64,000 nt of DNA, taken from G963704535 sp963704535. Lineage in GTDB: Bacteria > Chloroflexota > Chloroflexia > Chloroflexales > Roseiflexaceae. Under the pieces are notes generated by a model. That model was not told the origin of the DNA and did not search any database. It saw only the letters and a list, made by a program, of their open reading frames with translations. The number at the start of each line of letters is the position of its first letter. Positions within the stretch are counted from its first letter, which is position 1. The stretch covers positions 3,472,001 to 3,536,000 of the forward strand of contig OY969916.1 of the NCBI GenBank assembly GCA_963704535.1, read 5' to 3'. Position numbers and translations under genes: made by a program. Positions 53,804 to 62,939 of this stretch are shown piece after piece.

Positions 53804-53986
53804 ATGATGATCCCTGAAATCGAAGCCGACCTCGTGGCCATCGCGCGGGACGAAGCGCTCTTGGAAGAGCGCTTCGTCCCGCGCGATGCTCGATGCGTAT
53901 GTCCCCCGGAAGCGCGCCGACCATATGATAGAGCAGGCGTGGCAAATACGTTCGCACCTGACACCTGATGAAAGCGATCTCCCTGT
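53804..53986 (+). other. Short gap with a 50-bp near-perfect hairpin and a possible gene remnant
   Basis: 53839-53862 and 53865-53888 are perfect 24-bp complementary arms with a 2-base loop (CATCGCGCGGGACGAAGCGC and on). A frame from ATG 53804 reads MMIPEIEADLVAIARDEALL through the hairpin; another frame continues MLDAYVPRKRADHMIEQAW. It may be a decayed small gene. No family was recognised. Confidence 0.5.
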
Positions 53987-54878
53987 ATGCTTCCCACCGA
54001 CACCTTTATCACCATCGGTGATCTACGCTTCCACCTGCGCGACTGGGGCGGGCTGGACGTGCCACCCTCGATCCTCCTGGTCCATGGCCTGGCCTCAAAC
54101 GCGCGGATCTGGGATCTGCTTGCGCCGCTGCTGGCGCCGAACTTCCGCATCGTCGCGATCGACCAGCGCGGCCACGGCTTGTCGGACAAGCCCGACGACG
54201 GCTACGACCTTGCGACGATCGCCGGCGACCTGGCCCGGGTGATTGTCGCGCTCGGCTGGTCGCGGCCACTTGTCGTGGGACATTCCTGGGGGGCGAATGT
54301 GGCCCTCCAGCTCGCCGCCGACCACCCTGATATACCCGCTGGGCTCGTGCTGCTGGACGGTGGAACCAATGAGCTGGCGTCGGTGATGCCGCTTGAGGAA
54401 ACACTGGAGCGTCTGGCGCCGCCGCGCCTGGCCGGCACGCCGCGCGCCGAGTTCTTGAAGCGACTGCGCGAGCCGGTGGACCAACGGGGTGCTCAACCAG
54501 GCAGTCGAGGAGGCGATCATGGGCAACTTCGCGATCGATGCCAAGGATCAGATTGCCCCGCACCTGACCTACGAGAATCATCTGAAGATCGTGCGGGGCA
54601 TGTGGGAGCAGCGACCGACCCAGCTCTTCGCGCACGTGACGTGCCCGACGCTGATCATCCCGGCCGAGCTGCCGCCAGCCGACCAGCGCGCCGTAGAGTG
54701 GCTCGACCTCAAGCGCCGGGCGGTCGCCGTTGCGGAGGCGACCATCCAGCGCGCCCGCGTCGTCTGGGCGCACGACACGATCCACGACGTGCAGCTTCAG
54801 CGCCCGGAGTGGCTGGCGAGCGAGCTAGCGGCGTTCGCGCAATCGCTCCGAATGAGATCTGACAATCAAAATCAGTAA
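53987..54878 (+). pseudogene. Alpha/beta hydrolase, frameshifted
   Basis: The first frame carries LLVHGLASNARIWDLLAPLL (oxyanion HG), IDQRGHGLSDKP and the nucleophile elbow VGHSWGANVALQ (Ser100). It is lost after KRLREPVDQR near 54489, where the adjacent frame continues VLNQAVEEAIMGNF, PHLTYENHLKIVRGMWEQRP, VTCPTLIIPAE and AHDTIHDVQLQRPEWLASEL, with the likely catalytic His in TIHD. One extra G in the GGGG at 54486-54489 explains it. The corrected protein (~296 residues) is a typical cytosolic esterase/lipase-like hydrolase of unknown substrate. No clear RBS was seen. Confidence 0.82.
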
Positions 54879-54980
54879 TGGATGGGTGCGCTCGTTCCCA
54901 CGCGGCGTGTAATACTGGGTGCGTGTACAATAGGCTCATCAATTGCATATCGTTGTCTAGAGTAGGGAGGAGTTCAGCGT

Positions 54981-55913
54981 ATGCGTACCCTGAAATGTGG
55001 CTGGCACATGCACTCGTTTCCGGTCGATGGCAGTAGTGGGCCAGCCTTCATCGAGCAGATTCACCACACCCTTCAATGCATCCATCCCCATGTCAACTCG
55101 GTCTGGGTGGATGACCATCTCATGCCCTGGGCCACCTGGCAGTCCAACGACACACCCTACCTGGAATGCCTCACCACCATCGCCTATTTCGCCGCCGCCT
55201 ATCCGACTCTGAAGTTTGGCGCCAGCGTGCTCTGCCAGTCGTACCGCAACCCTGGCCTGCTGGCGAAGATGGCCGCCAATCTGCACCTCATCACCGGTGG
55301 ACGGTTCCTTTTTGGCATTGGGGCTGGCTGGATGGAATCGGAGTATCGCGCGTACAATTTTGATTTTCCGCCGCCGTCGGTGCGCCTGGCCCAATTGGAG
55401 GAAGCGATTCAGGTTGTGAAGCGCCTGTGGACCGAATCGCCGGCGAGCTTTGCAGGCACCTACTATCGGCTCGACAACGCCTATTGCGAGCCGCGACCGG
55501 ACCCCATCCCGCCGCTGCTGATTGGCGGTGGCGGCGAACAGCTGACGTTACGTCTGGTGGCCAAATACGCCGATTGGTGGAACTTCCCAGGCGGAACTGC
55601 CAGTAACTACGCCCACAAGTTGAACGTGCTGCGCCAGCACTGTGACGCCGTCGGCCGCGAGTACGACGAGATCGTCAAGACCTGGTCGGCAGAAGCGATT
55701 GCGGTGGCTGAAACCACGGCAGAAGCGCAACGCATCGCCGCAGCCTCGCCGTACAATCAGCATGCGATCATCGGCACGCCGGCGCAGGTGGCCGAGCAAT
55801 TACAGGTATTTGTCGACCTGGGTGTGGAGTATCTGATTGTACGGTTGCTGGACTTCCCAAACACAGCAGGCATTGAGCTGTTTGTGCAGGAGGTTATGCC
55901 ACGGCTCACCTAG
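54981..55913 (+). CDS. LLM-class (F420/FMN-dependent) oxidoreductase
   Basis: ATG with AGGGAGGAG ~9 bases upstream. The 310-residue protein has the luciferase-like TIM-barrel motifs: VNSVWVDDHLMPWATWQ, YLECLTTIAYFAAAYPTLKF, LITGGRFLFGIGAGWMESEY, FAGTYYRLDNAYCEP, IPPLLIGGGGEQLTLRLVAKYADWWN and IIGTPAQVAEQLQVFVDLGV. Members use F420 or FMN to oxidise or reduce diverse substrates; this one resembles actinobacterial-style F420-dependent enzymes. Directly after its stop, in the same frame, lies a truncated receiver domain, so its 3' end marks a recombination joint. Confidence 0.9.
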   Translation: MRTLKCGWHMHSFPVDGSSGPAFIEQIHHTLQCIHPHVNSVWVDDHLMPWATWQSNDTPYLECLTTIAYFAAAYPTLKFGASVLCQSYRNPGLLAKMAANLHLITGGRFLFGIGAGWMESEYRAYNFDFPPPSVRLAQLEEAIQVVKRLWTESPASFAGTYYRLDNAYCEPRPDPIPPLLIGGGGEQLTLRLVAKYADWWNFPGGTASNYAHKLNVLRQHCDAVGREYDEIVKTWSAEAIAVAETTAEAQRIAAASPYNQHAIIGTPAQVAEQLQVFVDLGVEYLIVRLLDFPNTAGIELFVQEVMPRLT

Positions 55914-56177
55914 CTGGCCCTGCTCGCCGCGTATTCCGTCCGGGTTGCGCTCATTGACTACCGTATGCCCGACATGGATGGTCTCACACTCGCTGCGGCC
56001 ATCCAAACCCACGCACCCGCCGTGCGAGTGATTCTGATCTCGGCGACGATGAGCATGCTGTCGTTTCCAGGAGGCCCGCAGGCGCACGGATTGTTTGCGA
56101 CCCTGCCCAAGCCCTGGGAGAACGAGGAGTTGGTGGAGGTGGTGCGGGCCGCGCTCACCTATAGTGGGCGGCACTGA
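55914..56177 (+). pseudogene. C-terminal part of a response-regulator receiver domain
   Basis: The frame begins immediately after the LLM stop and reads LALLAAYSVRVALIDYRMPD, then DGLTLAAAIQTHAPAVRVIL, ISATM and LFATLPKPWENEELVEVVRA. The phosphoacceptor Asp (LIDYRMPDMDG), the Ser/Thr (ISA) and the Lys-Pro (LPKPW) are present, but the first beta strand and acidic pair of a receiver are missing. There is no start codon before ATG 55965. It is a 5'-truncated remnant. Confidence 0.75.
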
Positions 56178-56315
56178 GGATGGGGCGCGGCATGCCGCTC
56201 CACTGGTCAAGCGGTGAAACTCCACAGCCATCCCTACGAAGCCGTATCCTCGCGCGCGGTCCAGACGGTATCTGACTCCCAATCGAACATTCGACCTGGT
56301 GATAGGAGCAACGCT

Positions 56316-56513
56316 ATGAGCGCGCTTGATGCAATCCGCACCCGTCTGGAGGCCGGCGAGGAGCCGACCGAGGAAGAAGTCATTGCCCTGGTACGCGATC
56401 CTGCAGTGCGTTGGCTGGCACGCAACCTTGCCACAGCGATCGAGGCAGACCTACGCGAGGCCGCCCGACAGCGGCAGCGGGAGGTGCTGCCGCCACTTGT
56501 GAGCGCCGCATGA
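56316..56513 (+). CDS. Small protein of unknown function (65 aa)
   Basis: ATG at 56316 has AGGAG 7 bases upstream; the longer frame from 56214 lacks an RBS. The product is acidic and helical (MSALDAIRTRLEAGEEPTEE, VIALVRDPAVRWLARNLATA, ADLREAARQRQREVLPPL). No family was recognised. It lies between the receiver remnant and the 3' end of gltX. Confidence 0.55.
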   Translation: MSALDAIRTRLEAGEEPTEEEVIALVRDPAVRWLARNLATAIEADLREAARQRQREVLPPLVSAA

Positions 56514-56615
56514 GGAAAAACTGTCGCCGCTGCGGTGACGGCTCGCGTGGGTTGCGAGCGCAGGTCCAACCCGACGGCCGCACACAGGTCGCGGATGGAG
56601 AGCCACGGACAAAGC

Positions 56616-58148
<1,533 letters not shown>

Positions 58149-58178
58149 AGCCATCCTCCCAATTGTATCCGCCGGTAC

Positions 58179-58184
58179 ATTATA
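58179..58184 (-). promoter_or_regulatory. -10 element of gltX
   Basis: Perfect TATAAT on the minus strand, predicting a start near 58172 and a ~24-base leader to the ATG. The -35 (CCTACA at 17 bases) is weak. Confidence 0.45.
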
Positions 58185-58236
58185 CGCGATCGAGAGGGCG
58201 CTGTAGGGGCGTGTGGTAAGATACTGATCTGAAACA

Positions 58237-58303
58237 TGTTGCGTGTTGCGTGTTGCGTGAGTCCTCCTCACGCAACACGCAACACGTAACACGTAACACG
58301 TAT
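58237..58303. repeat. Heptamer inverted repeat between gltX and rtcB
   Basis: Three GTTGCGT units, a TCCTCC centre, then five CACGCAA/CACGTAA-type units. It is nearly the same element as at 20603-20664. Confidence 0.85.
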
Positions 58304-58323
58304 TTCGTTTCCGAGGTGCCGAT

Positions 58324-59706
58324 TTGAAACCACATAAACTGATCGAACCGTGGAAGGGCGACAAGCGCTTCACCGAGATGGCCAAGCGCGCCGCTGCGCT
58401 GAAGAAGGCCGGCCAGAGCGCCGAGCAGATCGTGGCCGCGATCACGACCGAGTTCGGCCCGCCGCCGCAGTACGAGCGGCTGCGCGACGCGCCGCAGCCC
58501 TCCCAGGTCTACGGCGCCGTCGGCTTGGACATCGAGGCGCCGGCGCTGGCGCAACTGGAGCTAGCGCTGCGGCTGCCGATCGCCGTGCGGGGCGCCCTGA
58601 TGCCCGACGCGCACCCCGGCTACGCGCTGCCGATCGGTGGGGTCTTCGCGGCCCAGCGGGCAGTGGCGCCGGCCATGGTCGGCGTCGATATCGGCTGTCG
58701 TATGCACCTGACGATCTTCGCCGAGCCGCCCGACGAGCTGCTGCGGCGCCGGGCCGCGCTGTTCGGCGACCTCCAGGCGGTGACGACCTTCGGCGCCGGG
58801 GCCAGCCTGCCGCGCCCGGCCGATCATGCGGTGCTGGAGGACGCTGGCTGGGAGATCACGGCCCAGACGCGCGGGCTGCGGGCCAAGGCCGCCGCGCAGC
58901 TCGGCACCAGCGGCTCCGGCAACCACTTCGCCGAGCTGGTCGTGGGGGAACGTCTTGAGGAGGGAGGAGGGAGGAGGGAGGAGGGAGGATCGCGCCTCCA
59001 ATCTCCAATCTCCAATCTCCAATCTCCAATCCCAGAGCGCTTCTTCGCGCTACTGACCCATAGTGGCTCGCGCGGGGTCGGCTACGCGATCGCCAACCAC
59101 TACATCCGGGTGGCGGCCCAGGAGACGGCCCGCCACGCCCAGGTGCCGCGCATGTACGAGTGGCTGGACCTTGATGGCGAGGCCGGGCAGGAGTACTGGG
59201 CGGCGATGGAGCTGGCCGGCGCGTTCGCGCAGGCCAACCACGAGGTCATCCACGCCGCGTTCGCCCGCCGCAGCGGCCTGAAGCCGATCGCGGTCATCCA
59301 GAACCACCATAATTTCGCCTGGCGGCAGGGCGACCTGGTGATCCACCGCAAGGGCGCCACGCCGGCCGAGCAGGGCGTGCTGGGCGTGATCCCCGGCAGC
59401 ATGGGTACGGCCTCCTACATCGTCGAGGGACGCGGCCAGCCCGACGCGCTCTGGAGCGCCTCGCACGGCGCCGGGCGGCGCGGCAGCCGCACGGCAGCCC
59501 GCAATAGCATCAGCATGGCCGACGTACGCAAGCTGCTCAAGCAGCAGGATGTCCTGGTGCAGGGGTTGAGTGTGGACGAGTCGCCGCAGGCCTACAAGGA
59601 CATCGAGCGGGTGATGGCCTTGCAGGTCTCGGCCGGGCTGGTCGCCCCGCTGGCGCGCATGCGACCGATCGCGGTGATCATGGCCGGCGAAGCTGGAGAT
59701 GATTAG
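58324..59706 (+). CDS. rtcB: RtcB-family RNA ligase with an in-frame repeat insertion
   Basis: The start is TTG with GAGGTG 5 bases upstream; no ATG fits. The RtcB motifs are all present: LMPDAHPGYALPIGG, VGVDIGCRM (Asp122, Cys125 metal ligands), LGTSGSGNHFAEL, THSGSRGVG, QNHHNFAW, IPGSMGTASYIV and SHGAGR with His381, the residue that is guanylylated. RtcB joins 2',3'-cyclic phosphate and 5'-OH RNA ends using GTP and Mn2+. Residues ~212-237 (GGGRREEGG, RLQSPISNLQSPIP) are encoded by heptamer repeats (58959-59032) inserted between NHFAELVVGE and ERFFALLTHSG, a surface position where the family has a loop. No archease gene is nearby. Confidence 0.95.
   Translation: MKPHKLIEPWKGDKRFTEMAKRAAALKKAGQSAEQIVAAITTEFGPPPQYERLRDAPQPSQVYGAVGLDIEAPALAQLELALRLPIAVRGALMPDAHPGYALPIGGVFAAQRAVAPAMVGVDIGCRMHLTIFAEPPDELLRRRAALFGDLQAVTTFGAGASLPRPADHAVLEDAGWEITAQTRGLRAKAAAQLGTSGSGNHFAELVVGERLEEGGGRREEGGSRLQSPISNLQSPIPERFFALLTHSGSRGVGYAIANHYIRVAAQETARHAQVPRMYEWLDLDGEAGQEYWAAMELAGAFAQANHEVIHAAFARRSGLKPIAVIQNHHNFAWRQGDLVIHRKGATPAEQGVLGVIPGSMGTASYIVEGRGQPDALWSASHGAGRRGSRTAARNSISMADVRKLLKQQDVLVQGLSVDESPQAYKDIERVMALQVSAGLVAPLARMRPIAVIMAGEAGDD
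58959..59032 (+). repeat. In-frame heptamer tracts inside rtcB
   Basis: GGAGGGA units (58959-58988) followed by TCCAATC units (58997-59032). Both have a 7-bp period, and the total is compatible with the frame. Neighbouring codons are ordinary rtcB sequence. Confidence 0.95.
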
Positions 59707-59708
59707 CG

Positions 59709-60392
59709 CTACTGCCTGATCGACCGTGTCACCGCCCGCGAGCGCCGGTCGAGCGCGTCCTCAAGCGTCATCATAAAGCGCTCGAACAGCGAGCGGTCCT
59801 CCGGGCGCGACCAGATCCGGCTGTCGTTCATCCAGTGCTTCTGGAGGATGCCGACGCAGCGCTGGACCAGGCGCGGCGAGTTATTGACCAGCAGCCAGCG
59901 CAGCGCCGTGGCCGGGTCGAGGTAGATCGCCTGCTCAAGGCAGACGATGCCGCGCGGCTCGCTCAGGTCCTCGATGCTGCGTAGGGCTTGGAGCGACTGC
60001 TGGGCCAGGGCCACACGGATCTGGCGCTCCAGCTCGTGGGCGCGCCGGGGCGATACGCCCAGGCGCAGCCGCTCCAGTTCCAGGCGCGTAGCGTCGGCGA
60101 CGGTCGGGTTGCCCTGGGGCGTATTCCAGGCCTCGGCCAGCAGCACGCAATACTCGGTCTCGGCCAGCGGCAGCCGATCCTCGGCGGCCAGCGTCTCCAG
60201 CCGGCCGATCTCCTCCTCGTGGACCCGAATTCGGCTGGTGAGCGCGTCGATCTCGCTCAGGAGCTGCGCCGGCGCGGCGGCAGCTTGCTGGGCTACCTGG
60301 AGCTCCAGGGCGCGCCGACGCTCGCGCAGCACGTGCAGCAATCGCTGCTGATGCGCCAGTTCCTGGGCGATCTCTTGCTTGGTCCTACTCAT
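59709..60392 (-). CDS. Coiled-coil protein of unknown function
   Basis: The 227-residue protein begins MSRTKQEIAQELAHQQRLLH, followed by a ~75-residue coiled coil (RRRALELQVAQQ, SEIDALTSRIRVHEEEIGRLE). A compact helical region with HELERQIRVALAQQSLQALR and LDPATALRWLLVNNSPRLVQ follows. Similar N-terminal coiled coils occur, to my recollection, at the front of Chloroflexota NACHT/FGE-type signalling proteins, so it may be an adaptor of that group (weak inference). Its stop is 3 bases from that of rtcB (convergent). No catalytic motif was seen. Confidence 0.75.
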   Translation of the reverse strand: MSRTKQEIAQELAHQQRLLHVLRERRRALELQVAQQAAAAPAQLLSEIDALTSRIRVHEEEIGRLETLAAEDRLPLAETEYCVLLAEAWNTPQGNPTVADATRLELERLRLGVSPRRAHELERQIRVALAQQSLQALRSIEDLSEPRGIVCLEQAIYLDPATALRWLLVNNSPRLVQRCVGILQKHWMNDSRIWSRPEDRSLFERFMMTLEDALDRRSRAVTRSIRQ

Positions 60393-60941
60393 GCTCTTCT
60401 TTCAGCAAAGCCGGGTGGGGCTTGAGGAGCGACAGCCCGCCCCAAATCTCCTCCCACCCTCGTTATTCGGATAACGTTGATTCGCCGCTGCTGGCGTCTA
60501 CTAGCATTAGTATAGCATATACCAACCTAAAGAACGCTTTCATGCATCATTACGGTATCGTCATGAATGCAGAACTGCTTTTGCAGAATTGCGCCGGGTA
60601 GCCACATATGTTATACTGTATCGTGTATCGGTATCGTGTAATTTCGGGATGATCAAAGCTTTAAGAGTGTGGGCTGTGAGTAGCGTTCTGTTCTGTGTGC
60701 TTTGTTCTTTATTCCCGGTGGCCGGTTCGTAGCTCTGTGGTGGGGCGGGCAGGAAGGTCAGTGGTCAGTGGTCCGTAGTTTGATGATGCGTGTTGCGTGT
60801 TGCGTGGTCTGCGGTCGGTGGTCGCCTGCCCTGAGCCGGGTCGAAGGGGTGGTCGGTGGTCGCTGCATCATCGTGTCATCTTTTCATCTTGTCATCTTGT
60901 CAGTCCATCGGTGGTCGGCCTTACATGGATAGGAGCGGCCC
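60393..60941. other. Long intergenic region with repeats and a possible promoter
   Basis: 60405-60466 is a GC hairpin copy. 60589-60617 is a plus-strand promoter candidate (TTGCGC, 17 bases, TATACT). 60755-60910 is repeat DNA: CAGTGGT and GTTGCGT heptamers, a GCCCTGAGCCGGGTCGAAGG element (60828-60848) and TCATCTTG units. No gene was seen. Confidence 0.6.
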
Positions 60942-61874
60942 ATGATACGTCTGGGCGTCGCGGTGCGGGTGTTCGGCGCGCCAGGGCTGCGGTCGGGCGG
61001 GCGGGCCGGGCGCGCGCCGCACCTCAGCGTGCGGCTGCTGCTGCTGCGCGACGTGCTGCTCTACCTGGCCGGGCAGCGCATCGGTTGCTACCGCCTAGCC
61101 GACGACCTCGCCGACACGGGTGCCGCCGGGCTGGGCGGCCAGCTCGACCAGTGCGCCGAGCTGCTGGCCGAAGTCGGCGCGCTGGCCCGCGCGCACGGCC
61201 AGCGGCTGACCATGCACCTGCCGCTGCACCTGGCGCTCGGCGCGCCGGACGACGCCCTAGCCGCCCGCTCCGCCGCCATAGTCGGCGCGTGTGCCGAGCT
61301 GCTCGGCGCCCTGGGCGCGGGGCCGGAGGGGGTGCTGGTGATCCACATCGGCGGCGCCCACGGCGACCGGGCAGCGGCGCTGCACCGCTTCGCCGCCCGC
61401 TTCGAGCGGCTGCCCGAAGCGGCCCGCCGCCGGCTGGCCGTCGAGCTGGACCAGGAGTCGTTCAGCCTGGCCGACCTGCTGCGGCTGCACCAGATGACCG
61501 GCATGCCGATCGTGCTCGACGTGCTGCACCTGCGGCTCAACAACCCGCAGCGGGTGCCGCTCGGCGCGGCGCTGGGCCTGGCGCTGGCGACCTGGCCGCC
61601 CGGCGTCCGGCCGAAAGTCCACTTCAGTTCGCAGCGCACCGAAGCCCATCTCCTGCCGGCTCGCGGCGGCCAGGAGCGCCGGGTGCTGGCGCCGCGCCAC
61701 GGCCAGCACGCCGATTTTATCTGCCCGTTTGACTTCGCCGATTTTATCGCCGCCGCGCGGGGCCAGCCGCCCTTCGACGTCATGCTGGAGGCCAAGGCCG
61801 CCGACCTGGCCCTGCTGCGCCTGCGCGACGACCTGTGCCGCTTTGCGCCCGAGATCGCCGGCCAGGTCAGTTGA
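60942..61874 (+). CDS. uvsE: UV-damage endonuclease (UvdE/UvsE family)
   Basis: ATG with AGGAG 7 bases upstream. The 310-residue protein has the UvsE TIM-barrel motif order: IRLGVAVRVFG, LTMHLPLHLALG, VLVIHIGGAHGDRAAALHRF, LAVELDQESFSL, MPIVLDVLHLRLNNP, PKVHFSSQRT, QHADFICPFDFADFI and FDVMLEAKAADLALLRLR. The His, Glu and Asp in these strands are the metal ligands. UvsE nicks DNA 5' of UV photoproducts, an alternative to UvrABC. The residue usually reported as a modified Lys appears in the PKVHFSSQRT segment. A possible partner follows after 84 bases of repeat DNA. Confidence 0.88.
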   Translation: MIRLGVAVRVFGAPGLRSGGRAGRAPHLSVRLLLLRDVLLYLAGQRIGCYRLADDLADTGAAGLGGQLDQCAELLAEVGALARAHGQRLTMHLPLHLALGAPDDALAARSAAIVGACAELLGALGAGPEGVLVIHIGGAHGDRAAALHRFAARFERLPEAARRRLAVELDQESFSLADLLRLHQMTGMPIVLDVLHLRLNNPQRVPLGAALGLALATWPPGVRPKVHFSSQRTEAHLLPARGGQERRVLAPRHGQHADFICPFDFADFIAAARGQPPFDVMLEAKAADLALLRLRDDLCRFAPEIAGQVS

Positions 61875-61876
61875 GC

Positions 61877-61946
61877 GTCAGTTGTCAGTTGTCCGTTGTC
61901 AGTTGCGGCGCAACTGACAACGGACAACTGACAACTGACAACGGAC
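61877..61946. repeat. Heptamer inverted repeat (TCAGTTG type)
   Basis: Four TCAGTTG/TCCGTTG units, a GCGGCGC centre, then four CAACTGA/CAACGGA units. The arms are almost perfectly complementary. Confidence 0.9.
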
Positions 61947-61958
61947 CTTGTAAGGGTT

Positions 61959-62429
61959 ATGGATGAGATCTCACCCGATGCCCGCGTGCTGGTCGCGGTG
62001 GTGACCCGCCCGCTCGATCTCGCTAAGGCCCGCGAAGAGGGCTGGTACCGCGTGCCGCTGGGGCGCGCGCCGCGGGCGCTGCATGCCGAGTACCTGGCGT
62101 TCTACCTGACGGCCGCGTTTGGCGCCCAGCGCTGGGCGGTGCGCTGGCTGGCGGCCGTGCGCTCGGTCGGCCTGGCCACGCGCGCCGCGCTGCTGCCCGA
62201 CGAGCCGGCGCACCCGCGCGCGACCGAGCGCTACTACCGCTTCGCATTGGGGCCGCTGTGGGCGCTGCCGGCGCCAGTTCCCAGCCGGCGGCTGCGGCGC
62301 CTCACCTTCATTCCCACCACCTTCGGCCAGCTCCTGCGCGCCCGCGATGTCGCCGAGCTGTGGCGCCCGGCCGAGGACGCCGGCGCGGCCTGGGAGGGGC
62401 TGTGGGGCGCCGGCGTCAACCGGCGTTGA
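61959..62429 (+). CDS. Conserved hypothetical protein (156 aa)
   Basis: ATG at 61959; a weak AAGGG lies upstream. The protein starts MDEISPDARVLVAVVTRPLD and has EGWYRVPLGRAPRALHAEYL, RWAVRWLAAVRSVG, TERYYRFALGPLWAL and RRLTFIPTTFGQLLRARDVA. The YRVPL...YLAFY... pattern recalls a short conserved family in Chloroflexota, with no function known to me. It is soluble, with no membrane helix. It follows uvsE on the same strand across a repeat element, so a link to DNA repair is possible but unproven. Confidence 0.75.
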   Translation: MDEISPDARVLVAVVTRPLDLAKAREEGWYRVPLGRAPRALHAEYLAFYLTAAFGAQRWAVRWLAAVRSVGLATRAALLPDEPAHPRATERYYRFALGPLWALPAPVPSRRLRRLTFIPTTFGQLLRARDVAELWRPAEDAGAAWEGLWGAGVNRR

Positions 62430-62555
62430 GCGCCGCCTTTTGAGACTCTTTTGAGACCCCCCGGCTAGAGTATAGATGCGTACGGCCTCGCTTCGGAGGG
62501 ACAAAGCATCAGCACAGCGGCCAACCTGCGCTCCAAGCGACTGTTAAGCGATGGG

Positions 62556-62780
62556 CGAAGGAGACTTCAGCATCTCCTGGTCGGACAGAAGATCTGTGAC
62601 ATTATCGAGAGCGGCACCTGGCAACTGCGGCATCCGATTGGACCTGATGCCGAGCCCTTCCTGCAATGGCGTGCCTCCATGACCGACGAGCAGTGGATTG
62701 ACTGGGGCGCTGCTGACGATGCCACGTGGTACCAAAGCGTCGAGCGCGACTTCGGCCTGAACGCGCGGCTAGGGGAGTAA
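62556..62780 (+). pseudogene. C-terminal remnant of an SDR-type oxidoreductase
   Basis: A frame without a start codon reads HLLVGQKICDIIESGTWQLR, then IGPDAEPFLQWRASM, DEQWIDWGAADD and VERDFGLNARLGE, stop. The SGTWQLRHPIGPDAEPFLQWR segment matches, to my recollection, the C-terminal tail of short-chain dehydrogenases. The Rossmann fold and the YxxxK region are absent upstream, where the frame runs into unrelated sequence and a stop at 62466. The remainder of 62430-62939 holds a GC hairpin copy (62805-62852) and a TCCAATC/TCTAATC tract (62896-62931). Confidence 0.5.
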
Positions 62781-62939
62781 TACCAAATCGCATTCTGCTG
62801 TATAAAAAAGGGGAGGCGTGGAGGGGCCGCCCTGCACAGAAAACCTCCCCCATGCTTCTACGCGAGAACGCGACTTGGTATAAGGGCTCGTCGCTCAATC
62901 TCCAATCTCTCATCTCTAATCTCTAAAAGAGGAGGACAT

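Noticed and set aside
53804..53967. 54-residue frame through the long hairpin as a bona fide gene
   Set aside because: There is no RBS, the apparent homologous continuation is in another frame, and it is likely a remnant.
741..54489. Programmed +1 ribosomal frameshifting at the seven split genes
   Set aside because: No shared slippery motif or stimulatory structure was seen. Sites differ in codon context, and the uniform one-base excess fits insertion errors better.
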